A stretch of DNA of 64,000 bases. Origin: Takakia lepidozioides (lineage: Eukaryota > Streptophyta > Takakiopsida > Takakiales > Takakiaceae). Below the pieces are notes generated by a model. The model did not search any database. It was not told where the DNA came from and worked only from the letters and a program-made list of their open reading frames with translations. Position 1 is the first letter of the stretch; the number at the start of each line of letters is the position of its first letter. Shown piece after piece: positions 50,101-61,480 of this stretch. The translations under genes were made by a program, and so were the position numbers. The stretch lies in assembly GCA_030704615.1 (NCBI GenBank), contig CM060734.1, positions 43,168,042 to 43,232,041 of the forward strand, given 5' to 3'.

Positions 50101-52478
50101 GAACATGTTCGTGTCTCTCACAAGAGGATCCGAATTCCATATCTCCAACCACCTGATTTTGGTTGCATTGTCCACCATTGAAATGGAAAGGCGATGTAGT
50201 TTCTCTTGAGTCATTTCTGGCTTGGAGCCATACTTATCATAGTGTGCTTTCACCTGTTCCAGAAATTCCGTGCCAAGACCTGGGTCTGCTATCCGGATCT
50301 GTTTGTCGAATGCACTCATGAGGTTCTTCCTTTGATTTTTCATCTCGAACTTCATAATGTCCTCAAGCCCAGTTGCAGACCGCTGCTCTTCTGTGTGGGA
50401 ATCATAGTACTCTGCTTTCGCCTTCAATCCAGTTTCTGCTATTTCTTGCTGCATACATAACAGGTAAAAAGAATCAAAGACTGCAATTTCATCACAAAAT
50501 TTGCAGTATTAACAGGCAAAAGGTGTCAAAAAGCTTACAGTGTACATGTACTCAAGAAAAGCCTCCCTTGTCAAGCTGTACCATGTGCTTGTCTTCTTCT
50601 CAGCACACCTCTTCATCTGCTGAGGACTGAGCACGTTCGTGAATGACTCCAGTGGCATCAGCCCTACCTTCTGGATGCGGAATAGAGTGTGGCACAGATT
50701 GGTCGTCACATGAGATGTTTCATTGGACCTGGAAAAACCTTCAACTCATAAGATGATTTCAAATTGTCGAAACAAGTAACAGACACAAAGTTGGAAACTT
50801 ACTTGTTTATGTCGTGCATGGCTGTCAAGAGCTGCGTGACACGTCCTTTGTGATCGAGAACCATGGAAACCACGCTCCAGTGCCATTCGATGTCGTCCGA
50901 GTGCAAGCTTGAAATGTAATCCATCCAGGCAAGCAGTCTGTGGTTCCCATCCCAGACAAAAAACATCTTTCCCATGAATGCTTTTGTGGAGGCCTTTTTG
51001 GACAGCTTGAACTCGAACTCCCTGTTTACATCCCGCCAGCATGCATCCCAACCTTGCTCAATGTCCTCTGTTACAAGACACTCCTCTCCTTTCGTGTTCA
51101 TAGTGGATACGTAGAACACTGCTGATCCCTTGACATAGCCGTGAACAAAGTCGTTCTTCAACTTCGTTATATCGTTCCTCAAAGCCGGTCGAACAGCGGG
51201 CATGGAGATCATCCTGCACAGCGAATGACCAGGTTTCCGCCCGGAACCTCCATCGACAGAATCACCTTCGACGAGTTCACTTTTTGCCCACCAATTATCT
51301 CCTCGGCCTTGTCTTCATAGTTTCCCTCCAATGCATCTTCCTCACCTTCACCTTCGGACCCGGCCAAATCTTCCCCCTCGGATTTCTTTTTTCTTTTCCT
51401 CTGCACAGAATGAATTATCTATGAGTGACAGATTGAGCACCCATGGATCAACATTGCTTTGACGCAAGGTTGATTGATGGGGATGTAGTTTAGACTGAAA
51501 AGCATACTGGAAAAACTTTTCAAGCAAAAAAGTGCTTTGCGTTGACGCAGGGTTCTTTTGGGAGCTTCAACTAATCAACTTTCCCTACCTTACATTTCAG
51601 GATATGAGAGATCGGACGCCTCCATTGAACAAAAAACTCATCAAAACCAGCCTTGCGTCAACGCAATGTTGATTCCTGTGCGGCATCTGTTCGTTTCACT
51701 ATAAGTTCTATCATACACAATGGAGGTAGGCATCAACCTTGCGTTGACGCAAGGTTGATTGCGAGCTCTCGGATCGGTGTTGAACACACACAAAAGCTAC
51801 AGGAAAAGTTGATTGTTGTGTCTTCTTCTTCTTCGAACTTGATGATGCGTCGCAAGCATCCATGTCTGTCTAGCTTGATTGTAGAGCAGCATCTGCACTG
51901 TTTTCATGCACAATATATACACTTGGGAGGTCGACTTCAACCTTGCGTTGACGCAAGGTTGATGTCGACCTCAATGCTTAGCAAGAACCAGAAAGAATCA
52001 GAGAGAGAGAAAGAGAGTTCATAGCCACCTCCGGTTTCTTCTTTGCACTTGATGATGCTCCTGACGCATTCAATCTTTCCATTTCGTCTGGAGGTAGCAT
52101 GCTTCCAAGGAGGTCCCGATGGTGCGAAACAAGGGCAGACGGCATCGTTTCCGCGTCCGTTTGTTCTCCCTGCTCTTTGAAGACCTGTTTCTCTACTCGC
52201 AGTGCTTCCTCCCTAGCCCAGCTCACTTCCTCGTCCTCCCCCCCTTCTATTGGAGGTTGCTCATCGGTCGCCTCCGGGATCACTTCAAGACCTTCCTCTC
52301 CACACTGCGGTTGCAAAATCCTGTTCTGCCCTTCGTCTTCCTCTACGCCGGATGTTTCTTCTCCCATTCTAAGTTCCCGTCTCGCCTTCCTCATCCTCTC
52401 CTTAGCGCGTGCCCTTTGCTTCTTTGATGTGAAATAAAGTGTTCTTCGACGCTTGCTTCTCCCTCGGAATGGGGTCAC
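47103..52478 (-). CDS. ParB-like domain / beta-class DNA amino-methyltransferase, element-borne
   Basis: Multi-exon minus gene: complement(52029..52478), (50803..51400), (50539..50728), (50005..50448), (49699..49922), (48216..48822), (47765..48086), (47383..47665), (47103..47296). Junctions are GT-AG with matching phases, except for a one-base shift near 51215 and another near 47900. The first exons are basic and acidic (GRSKRRR; KRKKKSE), likely nuclear. Near 50960 VWDGNHRLLAW resembles the ParB/sulfiredoxin-fold motif. LVVLDIPDGF (near 48020) sits where the catalytic DPPY motif belongs, though altered to DIPD. SARRTLFSYMKASGFRV follows, and then the AdoMet motif VVDLSMGTG joins across an intron to ACFHACKSAGRHFFGMEADT. 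Catalytic motif before AdoMet motif is the order of beta-class N6-adenine or N4-cytosine methyltransferases. ParB-methylase fusions are known in phages. The first exon (an acceptor precedes 52478) and the C-terminal exon are unsure. Activity is not established. Confidence 0.72.
48947..49568. repeat. Palindrome array A, six copies (intron)
   Basis: Six ~24-bp near-palindromes with core CCTTGCGTTGACGCAAGG at 48947-48970, 49042-49065, 49137-49160, 49272-49295, 49430-49453 and 49545-49568. Five have 1-3 changes from a full palindrome. All lie inside the 876-bp intron 48823-49698 of the methyltransferase gene, spaced about 95-158 bp apart. Confidence 0.92.
51449..51961. repeat. Palindrome array B, five copies (intron)
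   Basis: Five copies of the same family at 51449-51472, 51532-51555, 51648-51671, 51734-51757 and 51938-51961, all in the 628-bp intron 51401-52028. The last copy extends to a ~42-bp palindrome flanked by GGTCGAC and GTCGACC. Confidence 0.92.
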
Positions 52479-53117
52479 CGTCTCTGCAGAATCCAGGGTT
52501 GCAAAGACAATAACGAGAAGAGGGAAAAAAGAGGACTATGGGAGGTTCATCGCAAGGCCTTCAACGCCAAGATGTTCGCTCGCAATGTTCAGTGCGCCAC
52601 TGACTCATTCCACATGCATGGCGAACACGTGTCCATCTAATCGTTATGAAATATCGGCGGAGATCATTGGATCCTCATCCATTAAAAAACCGTTGGGGTC
52701 TAATCACCTCCCATCTGAAAAAGTTCGTTATTCTGGCATGTTCCAGAGGAATGTCAAGTGTGTACAGTTGTATAGCGGTGTAGGTGCCGTTAAAATTAAA
52801 TGGAAATGGGCATCTCTTCTGGCCTCTCTGACATGACAACCAAACGGCGGCTCTGTCAGTCAATCTGTCAACGAATGCACTGGTGGGGCACTTGTGAAAA
52901 AACAGTTGGATTCTAGGATTAGGGCTGACATAATGACCATGCGCTTGGTTTTCATGGGGAGACATTTCACAGAAGTGGAAACCCGCGTTAGGAGATCTGC
53001 AAGCCGGAGCGATACCTGTAATTCTCTGTGAGGACTGCAAAAACTCCGCTCCCACACAATTTGCATTCACAAGCACGGTCGGACTGTGAACTCTACTTTC
53101 TGAAGCAACATCGACAT
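52479..53117. other. Divergent intergenic region of the 10.8-kb element
   Basis: Separates the two divergent genes. It must hold the promoters of both and probably a missing 5' exon of the methyltransferase gene: an acceptor CTGCAG directly precedes 52478 on the minus strand. No palindrome of the array family is seen here. Confidence 0.45.
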
Positions 53118-56100
53118 ATGGCCTCCCAAGCCATGGGCTGCCTTGACGCGGACTTCTTCAGTGAGGACCACCCTGTGCCATTTTCTTACGAGGTGGAAGA
53201 TGATGGTTTTGCGCTGGTGCATGAACACGTCCTCGCAACGCAGTTTCGGTTGGAAAATGGAACTCTATTTCTTCAAAGGGAAGTGTACGATGGCAATGGA
53301 AAACTTCTCAAGTACGTGTTCCAGAAACCTTCGCATACTGCACCAGCCACACAATGGAGAGTGCCTCCAGGCAGATACAGGGTGCTCAGTGCCCCTCTGA
53401 GACAGTCTGCAGGATCTTTCCTTACTCCTGGCATGGCAGCATCAGTGGCCCAGGAGAAAACACCCGTGGTTGTCAAGAAGGAGATGAGTACCGTTAACAC
53501 TGTAGTTGAGCTTTTGGACTCATCCTCTGATGACACATGTGCAATACCGCCCGTGGATCAGTGGAGGAGATCACCAGTGTCATTCCTAAACTGAAAGCCA
53601 TGGGAGGGATGGCAGGTTTCAAGAGTGAGTTGAGGGGGATAGACTGGAGCACTTTCAATATTCAGAGGGTGGCATTCTTGCCGGAATCTTTTGATGGTAA
53701 TACTGTTTTCGAGCTGCCTCCTCCTGGTCGCTTGGGGGGCATTTCTAGTCTCCTGGAAGGAATGGACAAAAAGCACGATGGGCACCCTTGGTGCCGCACA
53801 AAAACCTCCAATATTCACAACAACGACAAACTCATATTCAGGCGAACAGTCTGTAATGGGCACCTGAAATGCGAGAACATGAAATGCAGACACTTCGCAT
53901 TGTCAGGGGATTATAGGGAGAGCGTTGACACAGTCTCGCGTCTGATAAGGCAAGAGTTGGATACCAATCCAACTGGAACCATATCTGCAATTGCCATGGG
54001 GGCGAGCAAGTCCTTTCTGGAAAGCCGTATTCTGTGTGCATCAAATTCGGTTGGAGGAATACTGGAGGGATCGGCTTTGGACACTGTTATGGACCATTTC
54101 TCAACTTTGACTTCTCCAAACATTAGGAATCAGGTGAACGCTTTAAGAATGGGCTCTGGGAGCCGAGGTTATATGGACAATATTATGGATTTGAAGAAAA
54201 GGAGCATGTATGACTACATCCAAAACAGCGTTTTCCCGGGACAAGGAGCCAGGAAAGTGTTCTTGTTCAAAATGTCCACAAAAGGTGAGGGCAGCGGGGT
54301 CAGCCTGGTTAAACGTATGCAGAAGGGTGGTGATCTTGGCAACTGCTTCCTTATGTTCGATCATGTCAAGAGGGTTAAAGACTGGACCACAATGGCATGT
54401 CATGTTTACGACCCTGTGTACCAGCGGGTCATGACAATTGCAGTGTGTGACATGCAGTCAGAGGACACAGATTCACAACAGCTCATGTGGGAAGCTCTCA
54501 TTCGAGTTATGGCCTCCAATGGTCTCCCATCTCCCAATTTCGTTGGTTTCATGGCCGATAGTGCTCAAGCTAACTTCAACGCTGTCCGCATTGTGTTCGG
54601 GACGGGAGACCCAAAAGTGCCAATGCCTGGAAGAGAACGTACATGTCTTTTCCATTGGACACAATCCCTGGACAAACACACAAAGACATACATCAAGCCA
54701 GATATGCAGACTATGCATCGCCAACTGTGCAACCAGTACAAGGACGCCAAAACTATGGGGGAAGCGAATACATTGTTCCGGACAATTCGTGCCTGGTGGT
54801 ACTCATTGGAGCGGCATCGGAGGACAGCATGAGGGCACTGCAAGACTGGTTCGCATTTTGGCACTTCCGTTACCGACAGTGGGGAGCGGCCATGACAACG
54901 GTGAGTGGTTTGTATTCACCTTCGTTTGGGTGCTTCAGATATATCTTTCAGGGTCCAATCCTAATATCGGGTTTCTGTTTTTTTTCCTTGCAGCATATGT
55001 CCATTGAGGAGATGGCGGACATGCCTTCTTGCAATCTTGCAGAGACAGTGCACAATGCCTGGTTGCAACAATCCGGCAAAAAAGGGAGAGATTTGTATGC
55101 GGCGACGGCCGATGACCTCATTCGTGCTCTGCAGCAGCAAACCAGATATAGGTCATTCTTGAGGGGTGGCCTTGGTGGCAAAGGTCCGGACAGGAGCGAG
55201 TTGATGTTGCGGGCAGCTGGAAGATCAGGGGATCCCAGCAAAATAGCGCGGGCAGTGAGCATATGTGCAGATGGCACCCCTCTCGTGGGAAGAGTTCCCC
55301 ATCTGGAAGGCGAAGAGAGATTCGGGTCTTGCAAACGGAAATTGGACACCCCTCCCGGATCGGATGCAGATTCCCATAGGCCGGACAGGGTGAACTTCTC
55401 GACGCCACGTGTTCACTTGGATCAGAGATGGAATTGCGGAACATCCACAGGTGAGGGCTACTCTGGCCCAAACCGGACCCCTGCATCAAGCATTGTCACT
55501 GCAATGGTTGAAGACCACAACGTGGTGCCGCATATAATCGAGTCCATGGGCTTGGACGAGGTTTGGCATATAGAACGCACAAGTGCTGGATCTCGTGTGA
55601 AATGCGTGGCGATCAGGGCCACCAATCATGAAAAATGTACATCATTAATCTCCAGAGGGAAAGAACGCACTGCAGCTCCTACATTCACGGGTTTGTTTCT
55701 CCCTTACGGACAAGGCGAGGCAAAGAACCACAAGTTTTGGTTCTGCGCTGACGATTGTGGGAGATGTGTGCATGGTACAGTGAGGCCTTCCGTGGTAAGG
55801 AAGCCTACTCCACCAACCGTGTGGCCTGTGAAGATGGGCACAGGTCTCACTCACCGAGAGATTGCAATGCTGGAAGAGGCGGGTTTCTCCCTAGCCAGAC
55901 ATTCCATTGCACGTGAAGGTGCTTCAAGTGGAAGCGGTTCACGGGTACCTCCGCCTGACGCTCACTTGTGGCCAACCAGACGGAACGGGAAGCTTGTTCG
56001 ACGATTCCCTCCAACCGCAGAACACTACGGCAAAATTGAGTCCGCCAGAATGCTTCACGCTCGTGTTGCGGGAACAATGGAAGTGCCTGATCCAGGGTAT

Positions 56101-56376
56101 GGTCGGGTCTTCACCATGATCTCATCCGCATCTGCGCTGCAGGACAGGACGCACGAAATCACTGTTTCCAATTTTCCCAATTGTACATGTCCAGATTTTG
56201 TTGGTATGCTTTCAAGTAGTTTGGGAAAGAGAGGGAAGTTCATACCGTGCAAACACCTTTACTTTGTCTTCTTGAGAAGGATGATTTGTGATCCAAAGCG
56301 CGACTTCTTCATTCACCAAGCCACTATGAGTTTCAACGAAGTCAACACACTTCTACAGCGGGATACAAGCCCATAA
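53118..56376 (+). CDS. Mutator-like transposase with SWIM zinc finger, two frame breaks
   Basis: Starts at ATG 53118 (MASQAMGCLDADFF) and ends with TAA at 56374-56376. One intron, 54901-54993 (GTGAGT...CCTTGCAG), stays open if unspliced. Frame changes of one base are needed at about 53545-53560 and about 54815-54825; coding continues on each side (for example WWYSLERH and then SMRALQDWFAFW). The joined protein would be about 1,050 residues. The catalytic region has CFLMFDHVKRVKDWTTM, then VGFMADSAQANFNAVR and ERTCLFHW, in the style of the MULE domain. Near the C end, CTCPDF and IPCKH form the CxC...CxH SWIM zinc finger found in Mutator transposases. The residue-level catalytic assignment is tentative. 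Confidence 0.75.
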
Positions 56377-56557
56377 AAATCGGTGTTTTCCTTGACTACA
56401 ACTTGTAATGGAATGACTATTCAAGTCCAGTGACTCTCAATGTATGACGTCAAACATCTTTGCTATGCGTGGGTCAATGCATTTGTCGCATTGGTTTGTC
56501 ATTCTCTTTTCATTAGAAAACACAAGAAACTACCTTCAGATAGACAGATGATCAAAT

Positions 56558-56791
56558 CAACCTCGTCTCAACACGAGGTTTACTTGAAGTTCTCCAAATC
56601 CTCCTTGTGTTGACACAAGGATGATTTTAGTTCTCAGAAAACAACATCGTGTCAACACGAAGTTCATTTTTGTTCCAGGAAAACAACCTTGTGTTAACAC
56701 GAGGTTTTGTTGAAGTTCTCCAAATCCCCCTTGTGTCGACACGAGGTTCATTTCAGTTCTACGAAATGAAGCTCCTGTTAACAGAAGGTTG
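56558..56791. repeat. Palindrome array C, six copies (3' flank of transposase)
   Basis: Six ~24-bp near-palindromes at 56558-56581, 56600-56623, 56642-56665, 56684-56707, 56726-56749 and 56768-56791: an almost exact 42-bp spacing. The core is CCTTGTGTTGACACAAGG, equal to the intronic core except that CpG is replaced by TpG and CpA. It lies between the transposase stop and the right end repeat. Confidence 0.92.
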
Positions 56792-56889
56792 AACTCCAGA
56801 AGCCCAAAACCCTTCATCCGTTTCACCTTCATGTGGTGAAATCAGCAGTTCGGGGCTCCACGGTTATAGGCCCACCTTCTTTGTGGTGA

Positions 56890-57030
56890 CGTGGCATGAC
56901 CTGGACCAGGCTCACGCCACGTCAGCATCAGCGCCATGTCAGCAGCGTGAGCGTAGGCTCACGCCACGTCATCATTGTGTGAGCGTACGCTCACACGCTC
57001 ACGCGCCAGGCTCACGCGGTAGCGTCGTTG
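56890..57030 (-). repeat. Right terminal and subterminal repeat of 10.8-kb element
   Basis: On the minus strand it starts CAACGACGCTACCGCGTGAG, then CCTGGCGCGTGAGCGTGTGA. GGCTCACGCCACGTCA occurs twice further in (about 56910 and 56957), as at the left end. The 9-bp duplication follows at 57031. Confidence 0.75.
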
Positions 57031-57039
57031 CTTAAAACC

Positions 57040-57630
57040 CATCCTCTCCTGAGGACTCATTTGGAAGTACAATTGTTTTCACTATGGATTCTTTTCTCAT
57101 AGTCCCAAATCATGCACATGGAAATACCTGTGCAAACCCATGCTCCTTCTATGTGATATTAGCAGCACGGAAACTGGTTCACATGGAAAGTGATCCTCAT
57201 AGGGAGGATACTTTGAACTCTTCTCAATATATAATAAACTGAAAGGGGTCTGATTTGTCAGTGGTTGCTCTCGCATATTTCAAAAAGGAAAAAAAACCTC
57301 CACATGTATTTGCTTTTAAAAAAAAAAAAACATTCTTTTGTGGTTTTGTGGCTTCTCACTTCCTCCTTGAAATTCTTTATCAAACCTGGCAAGCCTTCAA
57401 ATCCCATTCAAAGAGAAATTGTATGACTCTTCTTCTATTTGAGTGTCTCTCTTTACTTAGGCTCCTCCCAAGCCTAAATTCCTCGCAATCCTTCTCACAA
57501 CTTCTCATTGTTGGGCAGATATTGGTGGATTCTTGTGCTTCCTGACAAGCTGGTGCAGTGATCCATGTGAATCTTTCTTCATGCCATTGCAAGGGGAAGA
57601 GGCTCTTATTTACACTAGCTCCAGCTGGCG

Positions 57631-57667
<37 letters not shown>

Positions 57668-57689
57668 ACATGCACCTTGAAAGAAACAT
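57040..57689. other. Host sequence right of the 10.8-kb element
   Basis: No recognised gene. Contains a poly-A run near 57320 and an (AT)n run at 57633-57662 just before the LINE fragment. Confidence 0.45.
57633..57662. repeat. (AT)n microsatellite
   Basis: Fifteen AT units. Confidence 0.95.
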
Positions 57690-59876
57690 AAATTGAAATG
57701 GACAGAGCTGCAGAGACACTCCATATGTTTTGCTCCGCTTCTGGATTCAAAGTAAACTGGAGCACTCGTAGGTGATCTCTCTAACTCGGACCTTGGTGCC
57801 AATCCAACCTGGGGTCACCAACAGGGGCTTAAATGGCTGAAACCAGGACAGACCACGAAGCTTTTGGCCTACACTTTTGGCATAGATCTCACTGACCAAC
57901 AGAGATTTGAGCCTATTCTCTCAACCCTCAAACACAGGATGGCTCACTGGGGGTCAAAGCATCCCTCACCGCTAACCAAATTCTCTCGGCTGGAATTTGG
58001 TTCTATGCAAGCTCATGGAGGCCGAACAAGCAACAGATTGGACAAATTAAAAAGTTGCTCAGGAACTATGTCTGGGGGGCTGAATCGTCATCGCATCAAA
58101 GAAGGCCCCAAGTTTCCTGGAACCAAATATGCCTTTTTAAAAAACAGGTGGGGGGGTGGGGGTGATTGATCCAGAAACCCATCTAACAGCTCTTTTGGGC
58201 AAATGGATTCCGCGCTTCATGGGTCCTGAGGGGGGCTGGTGGAAGTTCCTTGTGGCAGACAATATTTTACTGGCTTCCCCGCTGAAGAGTGCATCATGGT
58301 CCCCTTCCTTTCGTTGGATTGTCAATGGCTTCAAACATAAAAAGCCTCAATCCCCTCTGTGGAGTGCCATCTGGTATGCAGGGTAAACTCAGGGCCTTTC
58401 TTACAAAAGCCCAACCCTCCACCTACTATGAAACCCTCAGACAATACCTTTTCCTCAATACGAATAGCCCAAGCCCTAAGCAACGAAAGACCTCCAGTAG
58501 ATGGTCAATTCAGCCTCGGGATTTCGCAGGTAGGGCATCTCTGGCAAAACGGAGGCCTGGCATCAGTCAATACTGTTGCGCTGAAAATAGGGACAACAGG
58601 GCTAATAGATCTTACACTGAGCTTACTCAAATGATAGACCAACAATGGCTGGGGTGCTTGCAAAGAGGGACACAGAACTCATCAGCACATTACTAGGCCC
58701 TCACTATTTTAGGCTCAGAATTATCAGTCCTGTTTGTCAAAGAGACCAATGTACACAATCATGTGGCATATCCTTTCACCATAGATACAGTCACATTGGT
58801 ACTGCACCTGCAATCGATTCAGCCAATGCTTCTCCCTCTTACCCCACTAACCCCAATTAGAGCATGCTGCTGGTCTACCATTCCCAAAGAAATGGATCCC
58901 CAGCCCAACATGCTCATTGATTTCATTACCTGGTTGAAAGCAAACACGTTTGTCTGGATCCTGGGAAGACCTCTAGCAGAGCTGCAGTTCAATCCTTCTG
59001 AATGGACTTGGAAATTTGATGCGCAGTCAAAACCCTTCTTCTCATACACGACAAAGAATGGATACAAAGCTTTGTCCACCGCCGAGCCCTTAAAAACAAA
59101 TTGGAAAGCTAAGTGGGATCTCTATAACTTCCGGGATGAAAACTGGAGAGTAATCTGGGCCTCAGTTTGGCGTAGGTCTAGACCAGCAAAAATGTCAGCG
59201 TTTCTTTGGCAAGTGGTCAACAGATGCCTTAAAGTGGGAGGATGGTTGCAGTTTCATGAAGCCCTCCTCTGTGCTTGTTGCGCAACTGGGATCATGGAAA
59301 GTCCAGAACATTATCTGCTGCACTGTCATGCCCCAGCCACTGTTTGGCCTTTGGTAAAAACCTTTGAACCCCAGGCAGCTCTTGGCACTTGACCTGCTGC
59401 TCAACTATGACCCAAGTACAAAGTCTTCAGCACTCTCTTGTCCTGTCTTTGAAACTCTTAGAAGTAGCACTATGTGGCATTTGTGGAAAGCAAGATGCAC
59501 CAAGACTTTCTTCGGGGAGACTACCTCTACCTCTTTTCTCCTCACTTGCGTCTTCTATGATCTTGGTACTGAAGCTAGGAAAGCTTGGGCAAAGTTATGT
59601 GTAGAGATCAAACGAAAACCCCTGCTCCACCTGGGGGAATCGGGGGCTCATTTGCTCCAGCGAAACACCAGACTCTTGTGTCTGGACCGAGCTGCCTCCC
59701 CCTTCCTGGAGAGGGCTCCGAGCGACACTTCACCGTACCTACCGTATCCGCAAAGTTTGAAAGGGATGTTAATTGGAAACATCTTAAGGGCTCCACAAAA
59801 GCCTCACGGCTTCACTACACTCAGGGCTAGACTACTTAGACAAAACCAAGCCCTTCAAGTAATCAAGGTGCCTTGA
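57690..59876 (+). mobile_element. L1-type LINE, C-terminal part, frameshifted
   Basis: Plus-strand remains of a plant non-LTR retrotransposon. MFCSASGFKVNW (about 57715) is the end of the reverse transcriptase. FGIDLTDQQRFEPILSTLKH with MAHWGSKH (57864 on) and KFPGTKYAFLKNRWG (58110) are the post-RT region. KMSAFLWQVVNRCLKVGGWL and YLLHCHAPATVW (59190-59350) are the zf-RVT domain. At least four frame changes interrupt it. The N-terminal endonuclease and the RT palm are absent. Confidence 0.85.
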
Positions 59877-61284
59877 TTTCCTCTTCACTTCTTGGATCAT
59901 GGTCCAGACAAAGAACGTCCATTGCAAGTTCGGGAAGAACCGGAGGTCAACTCACTCTAGGGGGGAAAAACCTGTTTTCAGGGGTCAAGATCTTTATTTA
60001 CTGAATACGGTGTGTGTGCCGCATGGCGTAAGTTAAAAGGGGTTTTAGTTTTTTTCCCCGAATAATTCGGAATAACTTGTAAGGTGGTTTTTTCGCCGAA
60101 ACAATTTTTTTAATAATAAAGTTAAACAGGGATACACTCCCCCTGTTGTGTAAGAAGAAAAAAGAAAAAATAGAAAAATGATAAAAAGATACAGATAATA
60201 TTGCAAGCTTGAGGCTGCAAGTGTTGCATGGTAGTGGGTGTTGCTAAAATATCAGCCAGTAATCAGCCATCAGTTGGAAGTGGACAGATGATAACTTGCC
60301 ATGTGTCTGGGAAATTTAAATTTATAATGGTTAATAAATTACAGACGGCCCCAAATGTAAAGTGGTCCTTGTAAAAGCAAAAAGTAACCATAGACTGGTA
60401 TGACATATTCATTGGCAATGAAGGCCTAATGCTGGCTGAATTGCATATAAAGCATATGCCACATGTTAGAATTTTTGAGCATCTTTGGACGGAGAAGGTG
60501 CCCCTTCAAATAGCAATATCGACACGAATCAACTGAAAATGTCTTAAATTACTAAGACACCTTCAATTGCCTCAGGTGCAGGTATGAATGATTGAAGTCC
60601 TTCAAATAATTTGAAAATGCAGGCACTTGGCACCTTCTGGATGAGCTGAAAATGCGATCATCGAACATCATCTTCAATGGGAATTTATTTATTTATAAAT
60701 TATATTTCCGATCATCACCTTCGTAAACGTTTCTTCATATTTCCGGGCAACTTGAATGAGTAGATAAAAAAAAACCCCACCTTCCAACAAAAATCCACTG
60801 ATGGAATCTGGATATTCTAGTCACATGCCATACTCGCCGGTCTATGGCTATTGTCATTTTTTTTTTCTTTTCTTTTTTAAGAAGTTTATTGTCACTTTTC
60901 CAAGACGATAAGGTTGAATTCAAGCACATTGAATCTAATTACGTGGCAAATAAGTAAGCAACTCCATGATCGGACGCCAGTTGTGGTCCCAGTGTGAAAA
61001 TGATTTTATTTAAGCCAGTGGCATATGCTAACCAGTCGTATGGCATCCAATTTGTGCCACCAGATGTCATTCCACGATCGGACGATGTGACAAACCCCCA
61101 ATCACGATCATTCATGAATGGTTTATTTTATTTTATTTTATTTATAAATAAAAGGGGCCAGTTAATAAAATTAATAAAAGGACGGGAAAAAATAACCCGT
61201 TACAAAAGCCGTCAAGGGGATACCAATGGTTTACTTATCGATGTGATGGAACGCAGATGAATTAAAGCAGGATCAATTCATTGC
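59877..61284. other. No recognised gene
   Basis: AT-rich, low in coding signal. It may include the 3' end of the LINE (about 59877-59990). No transposon ends or RNA genes recognised. Confidence 0.45.
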
Positions 61285-61289
61285 CCCAC

Positions 61290-61480
61290 CCTAGGGAAGA
61301 AAAAAGCCAAACCCTCGTGCCACAGGCCGTTCGAAAGGTTGAACCCAGGATCACCCCGTTCCTGGCACCCCGGGAAGAAAAACAGAAAAAACAGCCAAAT
61401 CCTCGTCCGACCGGCCGTTCGAGAGGTCGAACCCAGGATCACCACGTCCTGGAACCCTGGGCGTTGAACCCAGGATGAGC
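61290..61480. repeat. Two-copy tandem repeat with B-box-like motif
   Basis: A ~90-100-bp unit containing GGCCGTTCGA and GAACCCAGGATCACC occurs twice, at about 61293-61370 and 61371-61465, with a third partial GAACCCAGGAT at 61467. On the minus strand the unit reads GGGTTCGACC, like a pol III B box, so it may derive from a tRNA-related SINE. Confidence 0.6.

Larger units (their letters stand above)
46239..57039. mobile_element. 10.8-kb Mutator-like element carrying a DNA methyltransferase gene
   Basis: The body is 46248-57030. A 9-bp direct repeat CTTAAAACC (46239-46247 and 57031-57039) flanks it as a target duplication, the size typical of Mutator-like elements. The ends are imperfect inverted repeats, weak in the outer 12 bases and strong over GCGTGAGCCTGG and CGCGTGAGC. 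Both ends continue into GTGAGC-rich subterminal sequence (GGCTCACGCCACGTCA). It contains two divergent genes: a SWIM-type transposase (plus, 53118-56376) and a ParB/methyltransferase gene (minus, 47103-52478). It also has 17 palindromes of one family. Both genes show one-base frame changes, so this copy may be dead, or the sequence may have indel errors. Confidence 0.8.

Noticed and set aside
51653-52437. Plus-strand frames at 51.6-52.4 kb
   Set aside because: They cross the palindrome array and lie opposite the acidic first exon of the minus gene; no domain.
57380-57802. Minus-strand 140-codon frame
   Set aside because: It includes the (AT)n microsatellite read as Ile-Tyr repeats and lies opposite the LINE; no domain.
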